Shown here: positions 1 through 12,545 of the stretch, in pieces | How positions within the stretch are numbered: position 1 is the first letter of the stretch | How the letters are laid out: each line of letters starts with the position of its first letter | DNA from: Ustulina deusta | Taxonomy: Eukaryota > Ascomycota > Sordariomycetes > Xylariales > Xylariaceae | Length of the DNA: 64,000 nt | Reading direction: 5' to 3' | Assembly: GCA_023159155.1 (NCBI GenBank) | Contig: JAJNNX010000011.1 | Span: forward strand, 558,001-622,000 | The notes under the pieces: model-generated | Database searches by the model: none | Told to the model about the DNA's origin: nothing | The model's input: the letters and a program-made list of their open reading frames with translations, nothing else | Made by a program: the position numbers and the translations under genes

Positions 1-3000
1 AAATATATAGCTAAAATAAATTAATTATTTTTAAAATATTTGTTTAATTATAAATTAATAGTATTAAAATAGAAATTTTAGCTTTATATAATATTAGAGT
101 TTATATTTTTTTAATAATTAGTTATAAGTTTATATAACAAATTAAGCAATAATTAAAAATAAAAATAGTTTAATTAGCTAAACTTTAAAAGTTTTATAAC
201 TATTAAAGCAAAATAATTAGTAAAGTTTATAAATATTTAATATATATTATAAAAATTAGATATTTTAAATTATTAATTTTAGCTATAATATTATTATTAG
301 TATTAAATAGTTAATAAAATAAAATGTTTTAATAAAAACTTAAAAATAATAGTTAATCTAATTAAATAATTTATTTTTATTAGTTTAATTTTTGCTAATA
401 ATTATAGTTAAGCTTTTTAATTATAAATAATAAAATATAAACTTAAAAATATAAAAAAATATAAATTAATATAATTAAGTATTAAAAAAATATTATTAAA
501 TATTAAAACAACTTTTTAAAAATAAAATAATTATTTTAGAAATAACTAAAATTAAAAAAATAAAAAAAAAACTTAGGACTTTTAAACTTAAAATAAAAAA
601 GGTTTATATAATAATTTTTAAAGAAAAAAAAAATTTAAACTACTATTAAAAAAATTATATAAAACTTTTAGAATTATTTTTATTAAAATAAATAAAAGCA
701 ATTAGCTAAAAAGATTTTAAAAGAACTTATTATGATTAAGTTTGTAATAACTAAAAATAATTATATTAAACTACTTAAAAAAGATTTAAAAATAATTAAT
801 ATTTTATAAAAAAAATAAACTTGAATTAATTAAATAGTACTATAAAAAACTTTTAATAATAAACTAATTTTATTTAAAAAAAAAAAAAACCTTTAGTATG
901 TAAAGTTAATATAAAGCTTTTTAGTTTTTTAGTTATTATATTTAAAAAAGTTTTTTTTAAAAAAAAAATCTAAAACTTTGCTACTATTATAACTAAAGTT
1001 TAATATAGTACTAAAACTTAATAATAAAAAATATACTTTTAGCTTTTATTAATATTATATATTTATATAGTTTATTTTATTTAAAAAAAAGTTTATAAAT
1101 AAACTATTAGCTATAGATTTTATTAAATAAAATATAAACTTAAATATTACTTTTGTTTTATTTATACTTAAATTTAAATTAATTAAATATAAATTTATAA
1201 TTAATTATTAATAAAAAAATATATATTTAAAAAATTAAATTATATTAGCTTTAAATATTAGTAATATTATATTTAATTATCATAATATTATTTAATTTAT
1301 TAAATTAAATATTATTAAAGCTTTTTATTAATTACTATTAATTATAAAATTATATTACTTTATTTTTTTTTAAACTTAAAAAAAAATATTTTAATAAAAA
1401 GTTTTATTTTTTGGTTTAAAAATAAAACCTATTTAGTAATAAGCTTTTATTAATATATAAATTTAAAAATTTTTAAATAAGTTTATAAATATTTATATAA
1501 ATAATATTTTAATTTATTTTAAAACTAAAAAATAGTACTAAACTTATTATAAAAAAATAATTTATTACTTATATTAAGCTAAATATTAAAAAAATATTAA
1601 AAAGTTTTGTTTTAATATATTTATTATTAATTACTTAAAAATAGTTATAAAAACTAAAATAAAAATTAAAATTAATTCTATAAAACTTTAATAATTTTAA
1701 AAGTACTAAATTAATTTGGTTATTTTTTAAGCTTTATAATTATATTTATATATTTACTTACTATACTAGTAAGATTGCTACCCTTTTAAATTAACTATTA
1801 AAAAAAAATAAGCTATTTATAATAAAACTAGAACAAAAATAAACTTTTAAACATATAAAACTATTAGCTTATAAAGCATTTATTTTAGCTTTTTTTAAGC
1901 CCGGCTAACTAATACAAATAAAAATAGATATTTTATGCAATATAATAAAAAAAGTTATCTAGCAGTAATAAGAAAATATAACCTAAAAACCTATAAAATA
2001 TTTTTTTAAAATAATAATACTAATTAAACAAGCCTACCTAATTTAAAATTATAAACTTTTAGTAATAGTATAAACTTTAAAATACTACTATTTAAAGCCT
2101 TTTAAAACTAAGTTTTTTATAATAATTAATTATTAAGCTTTATTATATTTTTTAAATAAATAGATTTTATTAATGCAATAAATATACTAAGCTAACTTTT
2201 TATTAAATTTTAATATTATTTTTTAATACTAATTAAAATAAAAAAATATAATAGCTAATATTTTATTAAAAAAAATAGCTAAGTTTTTTATAATTAAAAC
2301 TAAAAAAGCTAAAAAACAAATAATAGTATTAGTTCTACTTAACAAAATATTAGGTTTTATATTAATTATAGATTTTTTATTTAATATTTTTTAAAGAGCT
2401 AATTTAATAGATCTAATTAAATAAAAAAACTAGTTATAAAAGCTAAAAAATAAAAACAAAAAACTATATATATTTAAAATTACTTTAAATAAAACTATTT
2501 TTTTTTGTATAGTTTTAATTACTATATACTAAAGTTAATACAAAACAATTAAAATATTAAAACAAAAATATTATTAGTTTTACTTAAAATATAATTATAA
2601 ATAATATATATATAATTGTTATAATTATAAAAAAAACAAAATATTATAAAACAAAACCTCTGGTTTTTTTTACTTATTGTTTATATTAGCTGTAGTATAG
2701 CAATATATAATAATAAATAGCAAAAATATATTATTTAACTAATAAGGTTATAATTATATATAAATATTTATAAATAAGTTTAATTATTTAATTATAATTT
2801 TATTTAGCAAAAAGATAGATATTATAAAGTTATTAGCTATATAATATTATAAAAATTTATATAGATTTTTTAATATACTAAACATATAAATATTAAATAA
2901 TATAAAACTATTTATTTCTAAGTTTATAATAATAATTAATAGTTTTATAAGTACTAAGTACTACTTTAGTAGCATTTATTACTTTTAGATCTAAAAAGCA

Positions 3001-4175
3001 ATAGAATTAATTAATTAAGAACTAAATTAATAATTTTGTTTTTATATTAATAAATACTAAAATAATTAAAATATTTATTTTTTTGTTTTAAATTTTATAT
3101 ATAATTTTTTATAATATTTATTAATTAATATATTACTACTAAAAGTAGCAATAAAAATTAAAGCATAAAACTTTTTAATAATAAATATTAATAAAACTAT
3201 TATAAATTTTAATATTAAGCAATAAACATTTAAACTAGTTTACTAAACCTAAAACGTTTAAAAAATAATATATAATATAATAACTTTTATATAAAAACAA
3301 TACAAGTTATAAGCTAACAAAAAAAAATATTTAATAAATTTAAAAAAATAAAATAAAATTTAAAAAAAAAAAAAGGTTTTATAATATAAATATTAACTAC
3401 TAGATTAGATTTTTAATTAGTTAAACTTTTTAAAATTTTAAAAAAATAAAAATTTAGTTATATTTTTAATTTATTTAATTTTTATAAAATAAAAAACTTA
3501 TTTTATACTAATTAATTATAAAAAACAAACAATAATTTTTTATTTTAATAAATCTAATTATTGCTTTTAGCTAAAAATATTAATAATAAAACAGAATTTA
3601 AAATTAAACAAATTAAATAATTAAAAGTATATAAAAAAAATAAAAAATTATAATACTAAGTTGCTTAAAAAAGCTATAATTTTAATAATATTTAATATAT
3701 AGCTTAAAATTTTTAAAATATACTAATTAAACTTAACTAATTTTATAAAATTTATAAAAAAGTTTTTAAACTTTTTATAAAATTATAAAAATAAATATAT
3801 ATAGTAATAACTAATAAGTTTGCAAATAATTATAAAAATAATAATAAAGCAGTATAATATAAAAAGATTATATAAATTTAATATTATTAGTAATCTTAAA
3901 TTAAAACTATATTTAAACTTTTAGTTTTAAAAAAAAGTAATATAATAATTAGTATAGTTTTAGCAAAACCTGCAAAAACTTTAAACTTATATAGCAATAA
4001 AATAAAAAATCTATGCATGGACTAACCTAACTCTATAGCTATACATATAGAGTTTATATCTACTTACTCTATAAACTTTAATTTCTTTTTTTTCTTTTTT
4101 TCTTTTTTAGCTTAGAGTTTTTGTTTATAGTATTAATAAACTAGCTATAGAAGCTTTACTCGACTAATCGTGACA
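1..4175 (+). mobile_element. RIP-degraded Ty3/Gypsy chromovirus-like retrotransposon, 5' end outside window
   Basis: No ORF survives, but plus-strand conceptual translation, ignoring stops and allowing for C-to-T and G-to-A decay, shows pol in the expected order. About 1,090-1,700 reads as reverse transcriptase, with Tyr-Ile-Asn-Asn at 1494-1505 where the YxDD catalytic box should be, followed by LIYFKTKK. About 1,800-2,290 reads as RNase H (KPG...IQI at 1897, then KFFIIINY and ALLYFLNK near 2,100-2,160). About 2,866-2,925 reads like the integrase core (KLFISKF). About 3,598-3,760 resembles a chromodomain tail. RT and RNase H lie in different frames, so indels have accumulated. The purine-rich plus strand agrees with sense orientation. 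With RT only 1.1 kb from the edge, gag and the 5' LTR should lie outside the window. The 3' boundary near 4,175 is approximate. The element is inert. Confidence 0.75.
3938..4175 (+). repeat. Possible 3' LTR of the Gypsy relic
   Basis: A purine tract at 3929-3937 precedes a stretch that keeps more C and G than its surroundings and ends in TGACA at 4171-4175, where the T-rich sequence of a different relic begins. This fits a polypurine tract plus a 3' LTR of about 238 bp. The matching 5' LTR is not in the window, so the boundaries are a guess. Confidence 0.3.
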
Positions 4176-5243
4176 ATTTTAAACAAAATAATATTAAATA
4201 TAATATATAAGCTTTTATTTTAAAAATAATTAATAATTATTATAATTTTAAGCTAATATTTTAATAAAATAACGCTTTTTATTATTATTAAAAGTAGTTT
4301 ATTTTATATAATTATATTAAAGCTTTAACTATTTTATTATTTTTATATTGTTTTATTAAAATAAATTTAACTTTAATGCTTTTTTGTAGTATTTATTGTT
4401 TGGCTTTTTTAATAACAAACTTTCTAGCTTTATTTTTATATATTAATTAATACTTTTTGCTTTATTATTTTATTTTTTATAGTTTGGTAATAAATTTTCT
4501 AATATATAACTAGATTTTTTTACGGTTTACTATTGTTTTAAGTTTACTAAATTAGCTATATAAATCGATTATTATAAACTAGTACTTTTTATTTTTATTT
4601 TTTTAATATAAAAAAAGCTATAAATATTTATAAAAATAACTTTTTTTATATACTTTCTTTTTAAAAGATTTTTTTTATAAAACTTTTTTTTTATTCTTTT
4701 TATAATATAAGATTTATAAGTATAGTAATCCTTAGTATTATTTATTTTTTTAATAATTTTATTTAGTTTTAATAAAGATTATTTATTTAAATAACTTATT
4801 TTTTTATACTAAAGTCTTATTTTAGAACTAATTTAATAAGCTACTAGTACTAAAAAGATTGCTTAATTAATAAAAAATATAAAAAAGTTTCTAAAACATA
4901 ATATAACAATTAATATATTTAAAAGTTTTAAAAAAACAATTATATATTATTTTTTAATAAATAATATTTTTATTCTTTTATCTAATAGCTATATTACTAA
5001 AATTAAATTAATGCTTAATTTTAAAATATAAAATATATTACAAAAAATAATTCTAGTAAATCTTTTTATTATAGCAATTTGTTTAATAAAATTTTCTTTT
5101 TTTTTATAAATATTTTAACTTTTTTAACCTTTTTAATTATAATCTCCTTAAAATTAAGTTTTTTATAATTAAATAATTTATTCTTATTTTAAATAATATA
5201 TTATTTATATCTTAAGTTTAAAACCTAAACCTTTTTTAATAAA
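4176..5243. other. AT-rich RIP-degraded sequence, unclassified
   Basis: T-rich on the plus strand with no usable ORF. The skew is opposite to that of the Gypsy relic on its left, which suggests a separate, minus-oriented old element. It may be continuous with the AT-rich sequence right of 12,545, because the LTR element between them is a clean insertion. No domain could be read. Confidence 0.5.
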
Positions 5244-5248
5244 TAGTT
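5244..5248. repeat. Target-site duplication TAGTT (left)
   Basis: TAGTT immediately before the left LTR is repeated at 12541-12545 immediately after the right LTR. A 5-bp duplication is the usual product of LTR-retrotransposon integrase, and it fixes both element ends to the base. Confidence 0.85.
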
Positions 5249-5502
5249 TGTTGGGTGGCCAGGGGGTATAATATTATATATAACAAAAAGGTAAGATAAA
5301 TAACTATATATATTAATCTATTTTTCTAACTATTTATATAAAAATAGGACCTTTCTACGGAGAATTCTTATATAGTAAGAGAATTCTGCATATATATACC
5401 GCCTACGCAATTGAACCAATTAGCTAATTACTAGTATTGTATAAATAGTCTTATATATAGTTAGCAGTAGCTTTATATATAATTAACACTATTATTATAA
5501 TA
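5249..5502 (-). repeat. Left LTR (254 bp)
   Basis: Begins TGTTGGGTGGCC and ends ATTATAATA, where the right copy has ATTACAACA. It aligns with the right LTR without gaps over its full length. Nearly all differences are transitions, as expected from RIP. The undamaged termini would be TGTTG...CAACA, a perfect 5-bp inverted repeat. Confidence 0.88.
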
Positions 5503-5678
5503 CTAGCTCTTTTCTTTTTTAACTATAGTACACTTCTATACAACTGCCAAAAAAAATAAGAAATTCTAAATACAAAAAAAATATAGACTATAATATACAG
5601 CTAATCTATAGCTAATAAAATTGTCTAATAGCATATTAAATTGCTATTTTTTTAAAAAGCCTTTTATAGTTTGCTTAT

Positions 5679-5820
5679 TATATATAACTGCTTTCTATAT
5701 ATAACTGCTTTCTATATATAACTGCTTTCTATATATAACTGCTTTCTATATATAACTGCTTTCTATATATAACTACTTTCCGTACGTAACTGCTTTCTAT
5801 ATATAACTACTTTCTATACG
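5679..5820. repeat. 17-bp tandem repeat, about 8 copies
   Basis: Unit CTATATATAACTGCTTT repeated head to tail. The last copies diverge (for example a CCGTACGTAAC variant near 5,780). It lies just inside the left LTR, in the 3' untranslated end if the element reads on the minus strand. The copies are nearly identical although the surroundings are riddled with transitions. Confidence 0.85.
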
Positions 5821-5929
5821 TTATTTAGAAATGCTTAAGATTAAATAAGGCGTAATACTTATAGCCGTCATATATAAAACAGGCCGCTTTTGTACTGCCT
5901 TTCTTTCTTTTCTCCTTTTCTTTTTCTTT

Positions 5930-5996
5930 AGGCATACATACACATATATACATATATATATATACACATATATACACATATTATATATATGCTCTA
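5930..5996. repeat. (TA)n/(CA)n microsatellite
   Basis: Alternating catatata and tacacatata runs follow a pyrimidine-rich stretch. Simple sequence inside the LTR element, with no coding content. Confidence 0.7.
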
Positions 5997-6042
5997 GCTA
6001 TTATCTTAAGGTTATATTAACCTAGAAATAATAATTGTTATA

Positions 6043-6235
6043 TAATAGCAGTAATAATAACAATAGTAGTAGTAATAGTAATAATATTATTAGTAGCAGT
6101 AGTACTACTACTACTACCGTTACTACTACTATTACTATTATATATAAAGCTTTTTTATTATTTTAAATGTTGTACTAATAGCAATCTAAGCAGTACTATT
6201 AGTAATAGTAGTAATAGTAGTAGCATATTTATTAC
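6043..6235. repeat. Imperfect triplet repeat able to form hairpins
   Basis: Runs of AGT/AAT triplets switch to ACT/ATT triplets near 6,090-6,140, then AGT triplets again near 6,200-6,225. The two halves are complementary, so this segment could fold into a long hairpin. It is inside the LTR retrotransposon. Confidence 0.7.
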
Positions 6236-9200
6236 TACTTTTGCCTGCTTATATTTAGTACTGTTTGCCCTAGGTAACGTTTTATAGTTTCAAAATTTTG
6301 TCTATATAAAAAATAATAGCCGCATAAAAATATATAGCTTTCTTATAAGGAGTTAAACCTACTAAGCTTTTATATAAACTTTTTATATAAATATATATAT
6401 ATTTTTAGTTTTTATTTTTATATAAATAATTTTTAGTATGTTTAATAACTAATATATTTTATTATATAATAAAATAAAAAAAGCACTATTACTGCTACTT
6501 TATCTATTAATATTATGTTTTAAGTATTATTATTAGATATTTTTATAAATATCTAAGCTAAGTTTATTTACTAAAAAAGCTATTTTTGGGCTATTTTAGT
6601 CCAAAGTTAAAAAGTAGTATTCCTGCCCTACATAAATAGTCTATATAATAGCTACTGCTACTATACTAAAGTACTATTTTTAGTATATTATTAGGTCTCT
6701 AGTTTCTAAAAAAATATGTGTAGCGCTTGCGTCTAGCGTTCGTACAAAGCGCAATACTCCAACTATAGTTAAAAAAAAAAAAAGAAAGGGGGGTTTTGTT
6801 TGGGGGGGGAAAGAGGTAATTATATATTAGCTCTTTAAAATATAAATAAATTTTTGTTATTTTTTTTGTGCTTTTTTATCTTTTCTAATACTTATATATA
6901 ATATTTGCTTTTTTATATATAACCTAGTTATTAGTTATTTTTTATTATATAAGCATACTTTTTATAATTTTTTAATAAGTATTTCGATTTATATAAGCAG
7001 CTTATTAATAAAAACCAAAGTTTTTAATACTTAGTTTAAAATATTCTTAATAAATATATTTGCTAAATTATTTTTACTATTAATTTATTATATTTTAGAA
7101 ATTTTTTTTTTTTATATAATTTTAAAAAAAATATAATATTAATTATTATTTTTTTTTTTATATTATTCCTAGTTTAACTAAACAGTTATATAATAATTTT
7201 AAGTTTAAGCATAAAATAATAAGTATTAAAAATAGATTAAATATTTTTATAATTTTTTAAAAAATTATATAAAAAATAATAATACTATTAAAGCTACTTA
7301 TTATATTATATAATTTGCTAGCTAGAACACTTTATATAACTTGTTTATATTTATTTAAATTTTAGTATATAATATTTTTTTTAATTTTAAAGTTTAAGTT
7401 TGTTATATTTTTTATATAAATTTTAATTATTAATATAATAATAAAGCTAAACTAAAAAGTTATATCTATATTATTTATAAATAAGCTATTTATAAAAATA
7501 AATAGCTTTATATAATAAAAGTTAAATAAAATAAATATAAATTTTTAAATTAAATTATCTTTTTGCTATTTAATCTGTTTGTTTAATGTTTTAATATTAT
7601 ATAATTATAGCTTAGTTATTTAAGCTGTAATAGCAAAATTATATATAGTTTTTAGTTAGTATATATTATTAATATATACTTTTTAGGCTTATTAAAAAAT
7701 ATAAGCTTAAATAAACTTTTTTATATAAAGGTCAATCTTAGCTAAATTTTTAGCTTGGCTTTTTTAGGTTATTATAATATTATATTTATATAAAAAAATC
7801 TTTTTACTATTAAACTTAATTAAATAGTTAAAAAATAAAGTTTTTTTTAGTTTTATATAAAGCTTTGCTTACTAAAGTTCTTTTTTTTTGTATACTAAAA
7901 AATTTAAAGTTATAAAACTTAAAATATTGTTTGTTTATATCTTAGTTATTCTAAAAGTGTCTAGGCTATTATATATAAATAATAAGTATAAATTATATAT
8001 AAATATTTATATTTTAAGTTTTTTTTAGTAGTATTAATAATAAGTTTTAAACTAATATAACTTAGATTTAGCTAAGTTATATAAAAGTTATATAATCTAT
8101 AGAATAATTTTTAAAAAATATTTATTTTTTAGCTCTAAGGGTAAATAAGTATAAATATTATATAATAGTTTATTTTTTAACTAAATATAAGCTTAGGTAA
8201 TATTTTTAAGCTTATATAATGCTTTAAAATTATATATAAAAATAGGTCTAAAGGCTAAAATTAGCTATTAGTTTATTTATTAAATTATTAGTAATTAAGT
8301 TAAAATTATGCTTTTTTTAGTATTATTATACTTTTATATAATTAGTTTTAATTTTTTATATAGCTTAGTATTTTTATTTTTTATTTTTTATATAAAGCGA
8401 AATTTAAAAATATATATTTTTTTATATATGTTTAAGTTATATGTAATAAACTTAAAAACATTTTATATAATAAGTTTATTAATTTTTATTATATCTAACT
8501 TTTTAAATAGTTTTTTAAAGGTTATAATAATTTTATTTATATAAAGCTTGGTTGCTAGTTTAAAAGTTTAATATTTTTTTATAATTAAAAAGGTTTATAG
8601 TATTTAGGCGTTATATAATAAATATATAATAAGTTTTTTTTTTAGTTAGCTATGTTTTTTTTATATTATTATTAGTTATACTAGTTATATATTATTATTT
8701 TTTATATCTTTAGTTTAAATATTTTTTGTATAGTAGTATAGTTTGATTTATATATAGCAGAAATATATTAGCTTATTTATTAAAGCAATAATTATATCTG
8801 ATTTTTTAATTGTTTTAATTTTGTATAGGCTTTTTTATCTTTTTTTTTTTTTTATATTAGGATTTTGCTATAAAAAAAAATATAAATATATTATATAAAG
8901 ATAGTTTATTTTATTTTTTAATTATATAATTAATTTTAATTTTTATATAGTTCTTGCGTAATATTTTTATTATATTTTGAATAGCTGCTGCTTTTTATAT
9001 AAAGGCTAAAAAAAAAAATTTCTTTTATTAATATATAGGTATGCTTTAAAAATAAAAAAAGTTAATATAAAGCTATTTAGTCTAGCTATATTATTTAACG
9101 CTTTAACTACTATTTATAGAATTAATTTATTATTTGTTTATATATTAATTTTTTTTAAAAAATATTGTATATATGTTTTAGCAGTTTATATATTTGTTTT

Positions 9201-12200
9201 ATTTTTCTGATTGCTTAGTATGCTTTAATAAATATTTTATAGTATTATATACTTATTATTTTTATATATTTTTTAAATTTATTTAATAAAAAATTTGTTC
9301 TTAAGTTATATATAATATTATTAAGAAGTTTTTAATAAATATTAATCTAATATTTATATAATATTTTTTATATGTTTTATATAAATATAGATTTTAAAAA
9401 AATAGCTGCTTAAAATAATATTATAATATTAATTATATATAATATGTTTTAGTTCCTTATTTATATAATATTTATAACTATTTTATAGTTAAATTTATAG
9501 TTATTTTTAATTATAAATTTAAAGTAGTATAAAGCTTTGTTATATGTTTAGCAATAGTAATAGAACTTTTAGTTTTTTTTTAGAATTAGCTGCTTAATTT
9601 TATATTTTATATAAGTTAATATTTTATATAATTTTTTTATATAAAAGTGCTTAAAGCATTTATATAAATATTAAAAAAAAAGTAGCTCTATTTATATATA
9701 ACAAAAAAAGTGCTTTTATTTTTTTATATAATAATATTTTTTATATTATTAAAGTAGGCTTTTAAACAGTTTATATTTTTTAATAAAAATAAAAACAAAA
9801 TAAAAGTATTTAATATATAAAAAATTATACAACTAATTTTATTATTAATTTTTATTATACTAATTAAAATTATTATATAATTTTTACTAAAGCTTACTTT
9901 AGCTATTTTAAGTATTTATATAATTTTTATATTAGGGTTTTTTTATATATATATTTTTGCTTATAGCTTTTTTATAGTTAAAAACTTTAAAGCATTTATA
10001 TTTTAAATAATACTTTAGTACTTTATATAATACTAGTTATTTAACATAAATTAGTTTAAAAGCTAATTTATTATTATTGCTTAAATATTTTTTTAGGTTA
10101 TATAATATATAAATATATTATTTATAATATATTATACTATATTTTTATTATATATATAAAAAAAAAATTTTTTTTATTATTATATAAGTTTAGATAACCT
10201 TTATATTTAGTAAAATAAATAAAAAATTTTACTAAAGTTAGTTTATTATTAAACATTATTTTATATATATTAAAGTATTAGTTTTTTATATAAGCTTTTT
10301 TTTTTAAAATATAGTTTGTTAACTAATATCTTTTTTTTTAGTAAATAAAATATTTTTTGTTTATATAAACATTTTTTTAAAAATAAATATTTGTATAATT
10401 TTAGCTAAAGTATTATTTTTAAAAATTATAAAAATATTATCTAGTATTTTTATATTATATAAAGTAGCAATTAGTATAATTATATCGCTTATCTATATAA
10501 TAAATATTTTCTGCCTTTTATACAAAATATTTGTTTAATAGGTTGCTTTTAACTTAGAAATATAAACAAAAATTAAAAAAAAAACCTTTAAATATAAGTT
10601 TTTAAAAAATAAGTACTATTTCAAATTCTAGCATACTTTTATATATTTATGCAATAGTTATACTAAAATATATTTTTTTAAGTATTTTGCTTTAAATATT
10701 TTTTATGCTTTTAATAGTTTATTAATTATAACTTTTAATACTTTATATAAAAAAAAGTTTTTTTTTTGTTTATATATTTATATAAAAATAATATTAGTTT
10801 AGTTTATTTAATATTAGTTATAGTTTATAACTATATTAAAATATAAATCTATAGTATTATATATTTTTTTTATATATAATTAGAATTAATATAATATATA
10901 TAGTAATTTTTTATATAATTAGTTAAAATAACTAAAAATATTATATAGAACTATTTTTTTATAATTTCTATTTTATAACAAAAGTTAACAAACTATTATA
11001 CTTTATTATAAAGCAAATTATATAGCTTTTTAAAATAGTTTTTTTTTTTTGCTAAATCTTTAAAAATATTTAGTATTTTGCTACTAAAATAGTCCTATTC
11101 TAAATATTATATATAAATAAGATCTAAATACAAAATATAAATATTTCTATATCTAGTATTATATAAAATATTAGTTGCTTAAAAGTTTATAAAAAATATT
11201 ATAGAACTAGGTATTCTATTATATATTAAAAGTATAGCATACTTCCGGCTTATATAGCTAGGTTATTAATTAGTACAAAAAATAAATAATGTTTTATAAT
11301 TAAAAATATTTCTTAAAAATATATTTTTAGTGCTTTATTATTATATAGTAATATATTATCTTAAATTAAAAGTCTTTTTTAATTTTTCGTATAAAAGTTT
11401 TTTTAAGATTATGCCCTAGTTTTAGAAATAAATACTATAGAACTATTTTATTATATAAAAAAGTTTTTATTATTATAGTTTTAATTAAAAAATTACTAAC
11501 TTAAAATAAAAAACGCTAATAATATTTAGAATTATTATATAAAAAATTAAAGTTTATATGCTAGAATATATTTATTTTTTATAAGTTATATAATATAGTT
11601 TTTTTTTAACCGTTTTACTAGCTTTTAGTCTAAAATATCTTTTATATAAAATATATTATATATTTTTGTAATAATCTTATTATTAATTATTTATAATATT
11701 TATAATTTAGCTAACTTAATATTTTTTACTAATGCTTTTTAAAAATCTTTTAGTTTATATAAAGTTTAGCTATACTTAGTATATAAATATACAGTCTATA
11801 TATTGATTTTTTTTCTAATTGCTATATAAAAGTTATATAAAATATTATTATATATATAAAGATTGATTGTTTTTTATATAGCAGCTAAAAAAATATTAGT
11901 ATACTTAATAATTTTTTTAGCTATAAACTTATATAAAAAGTCGGTCGAAAACGTTAAAAGTTATTTTTTAAAAGTTTTAATATTTTTATATGTTTGCCTT
12001 TAATAGCCTTTATACAATTAGCTATTATTTAATATATTTATAAATATAAAAAATAAAATAAAAGTTTATATAATAATAATCAAAAAATAACATAATTATG
12101 CACTATTAATTATACTTTTATATAAAAACTAAACCAAAATACAAATAAGTAATTAATCTTTTTTTTTTATTGGCCTACTACCAAAAGAACCAGAATATAA

Positions 12201-12286
12201 TACAAAATATATAGTCTGTATAACTAAATTAAAATTCCGTTTTTACTCTTGCTAATCTATATTTTCTAGCCAAAAATACTAATTAG

Positions 12287-12540
12287 TATTAGGTAGCTAG
12301 GGGGTACAATATTATACGTAACAAAAAAGTAAAATAAATAACTATATATATCGATCTATTTCTCTAACTATCTGTATAAAAATAGGACCTTTATACGGAA
12401 AATTCTTATATAGTAAAAGAATTCTATATATATATACCGCTTACGCAATTAGACCAATCAGCCAATTGCTAGTATTATACAAATAGTCTTATACGCAATC
12501 AGCAGTAGCCTCATGCGTAGTTAATACTATTATTACAACA
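12287..12540 (-). repeat. Right LTR (254 bp)
   Basis: Begins TATTAGGTAGCT, a G-to-A-decayed version of the left LTR start, and ends ACAACA undamaged. The length is identical to the left LTR. TAGTT follows at once at 12541-12545. In minus orientation this is the 5' LTR. Confidence 0.88.
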
Positions 12541-12545
12541 TAGTT
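12541..12545. repeat. Target-site duplication TAGTT (right)
   Basis: Matches 5244-5248 exactly and abuts the right LTR. Confidence 0.85.

Larger units (their letters stand above)
5249..12540 (-). mobile_element. Full-length RIP-inactivated LTR retrotransposon (7,292 bp)
   Basis: Two direct repeats of exactly 254 bp bound 6.8 kb of very AT-rich sequence, and the whole is flanked by TAGTT on each side. The interior has no credible ORF; the longest run (8308-8544) translates to a low-complexity Ile/Leu/Phe string. Minus orientation is inferred from the T-rich plus strand across most of the interior and from a pyrimidine tract just inside the left LTR (about 5507-5520), which reads as a polypurine tract on the minus strand. 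I could not read a reverse transcriptase, so Copia versus Gypsy is undecided. A 17-bp tandem array and a triplet repeat sit in the better-preserved segment at 5.6-6.3 kb. Confidence 0.85.

Noticed and set aside
5679..5820. CRISPR-like array
   Set aside because: Direct 17-bp tandem units without spacers, inside a eukaryotic retrotransposon.
8308..8544. 78-codon plus-strand ORF in the AT-rich block
   Set aside because: Low-complexity Ile/Leu/Phe/Tyr translation of RIP-mutated sequence; no domain, and on the likely antisense strand of the LTR element.
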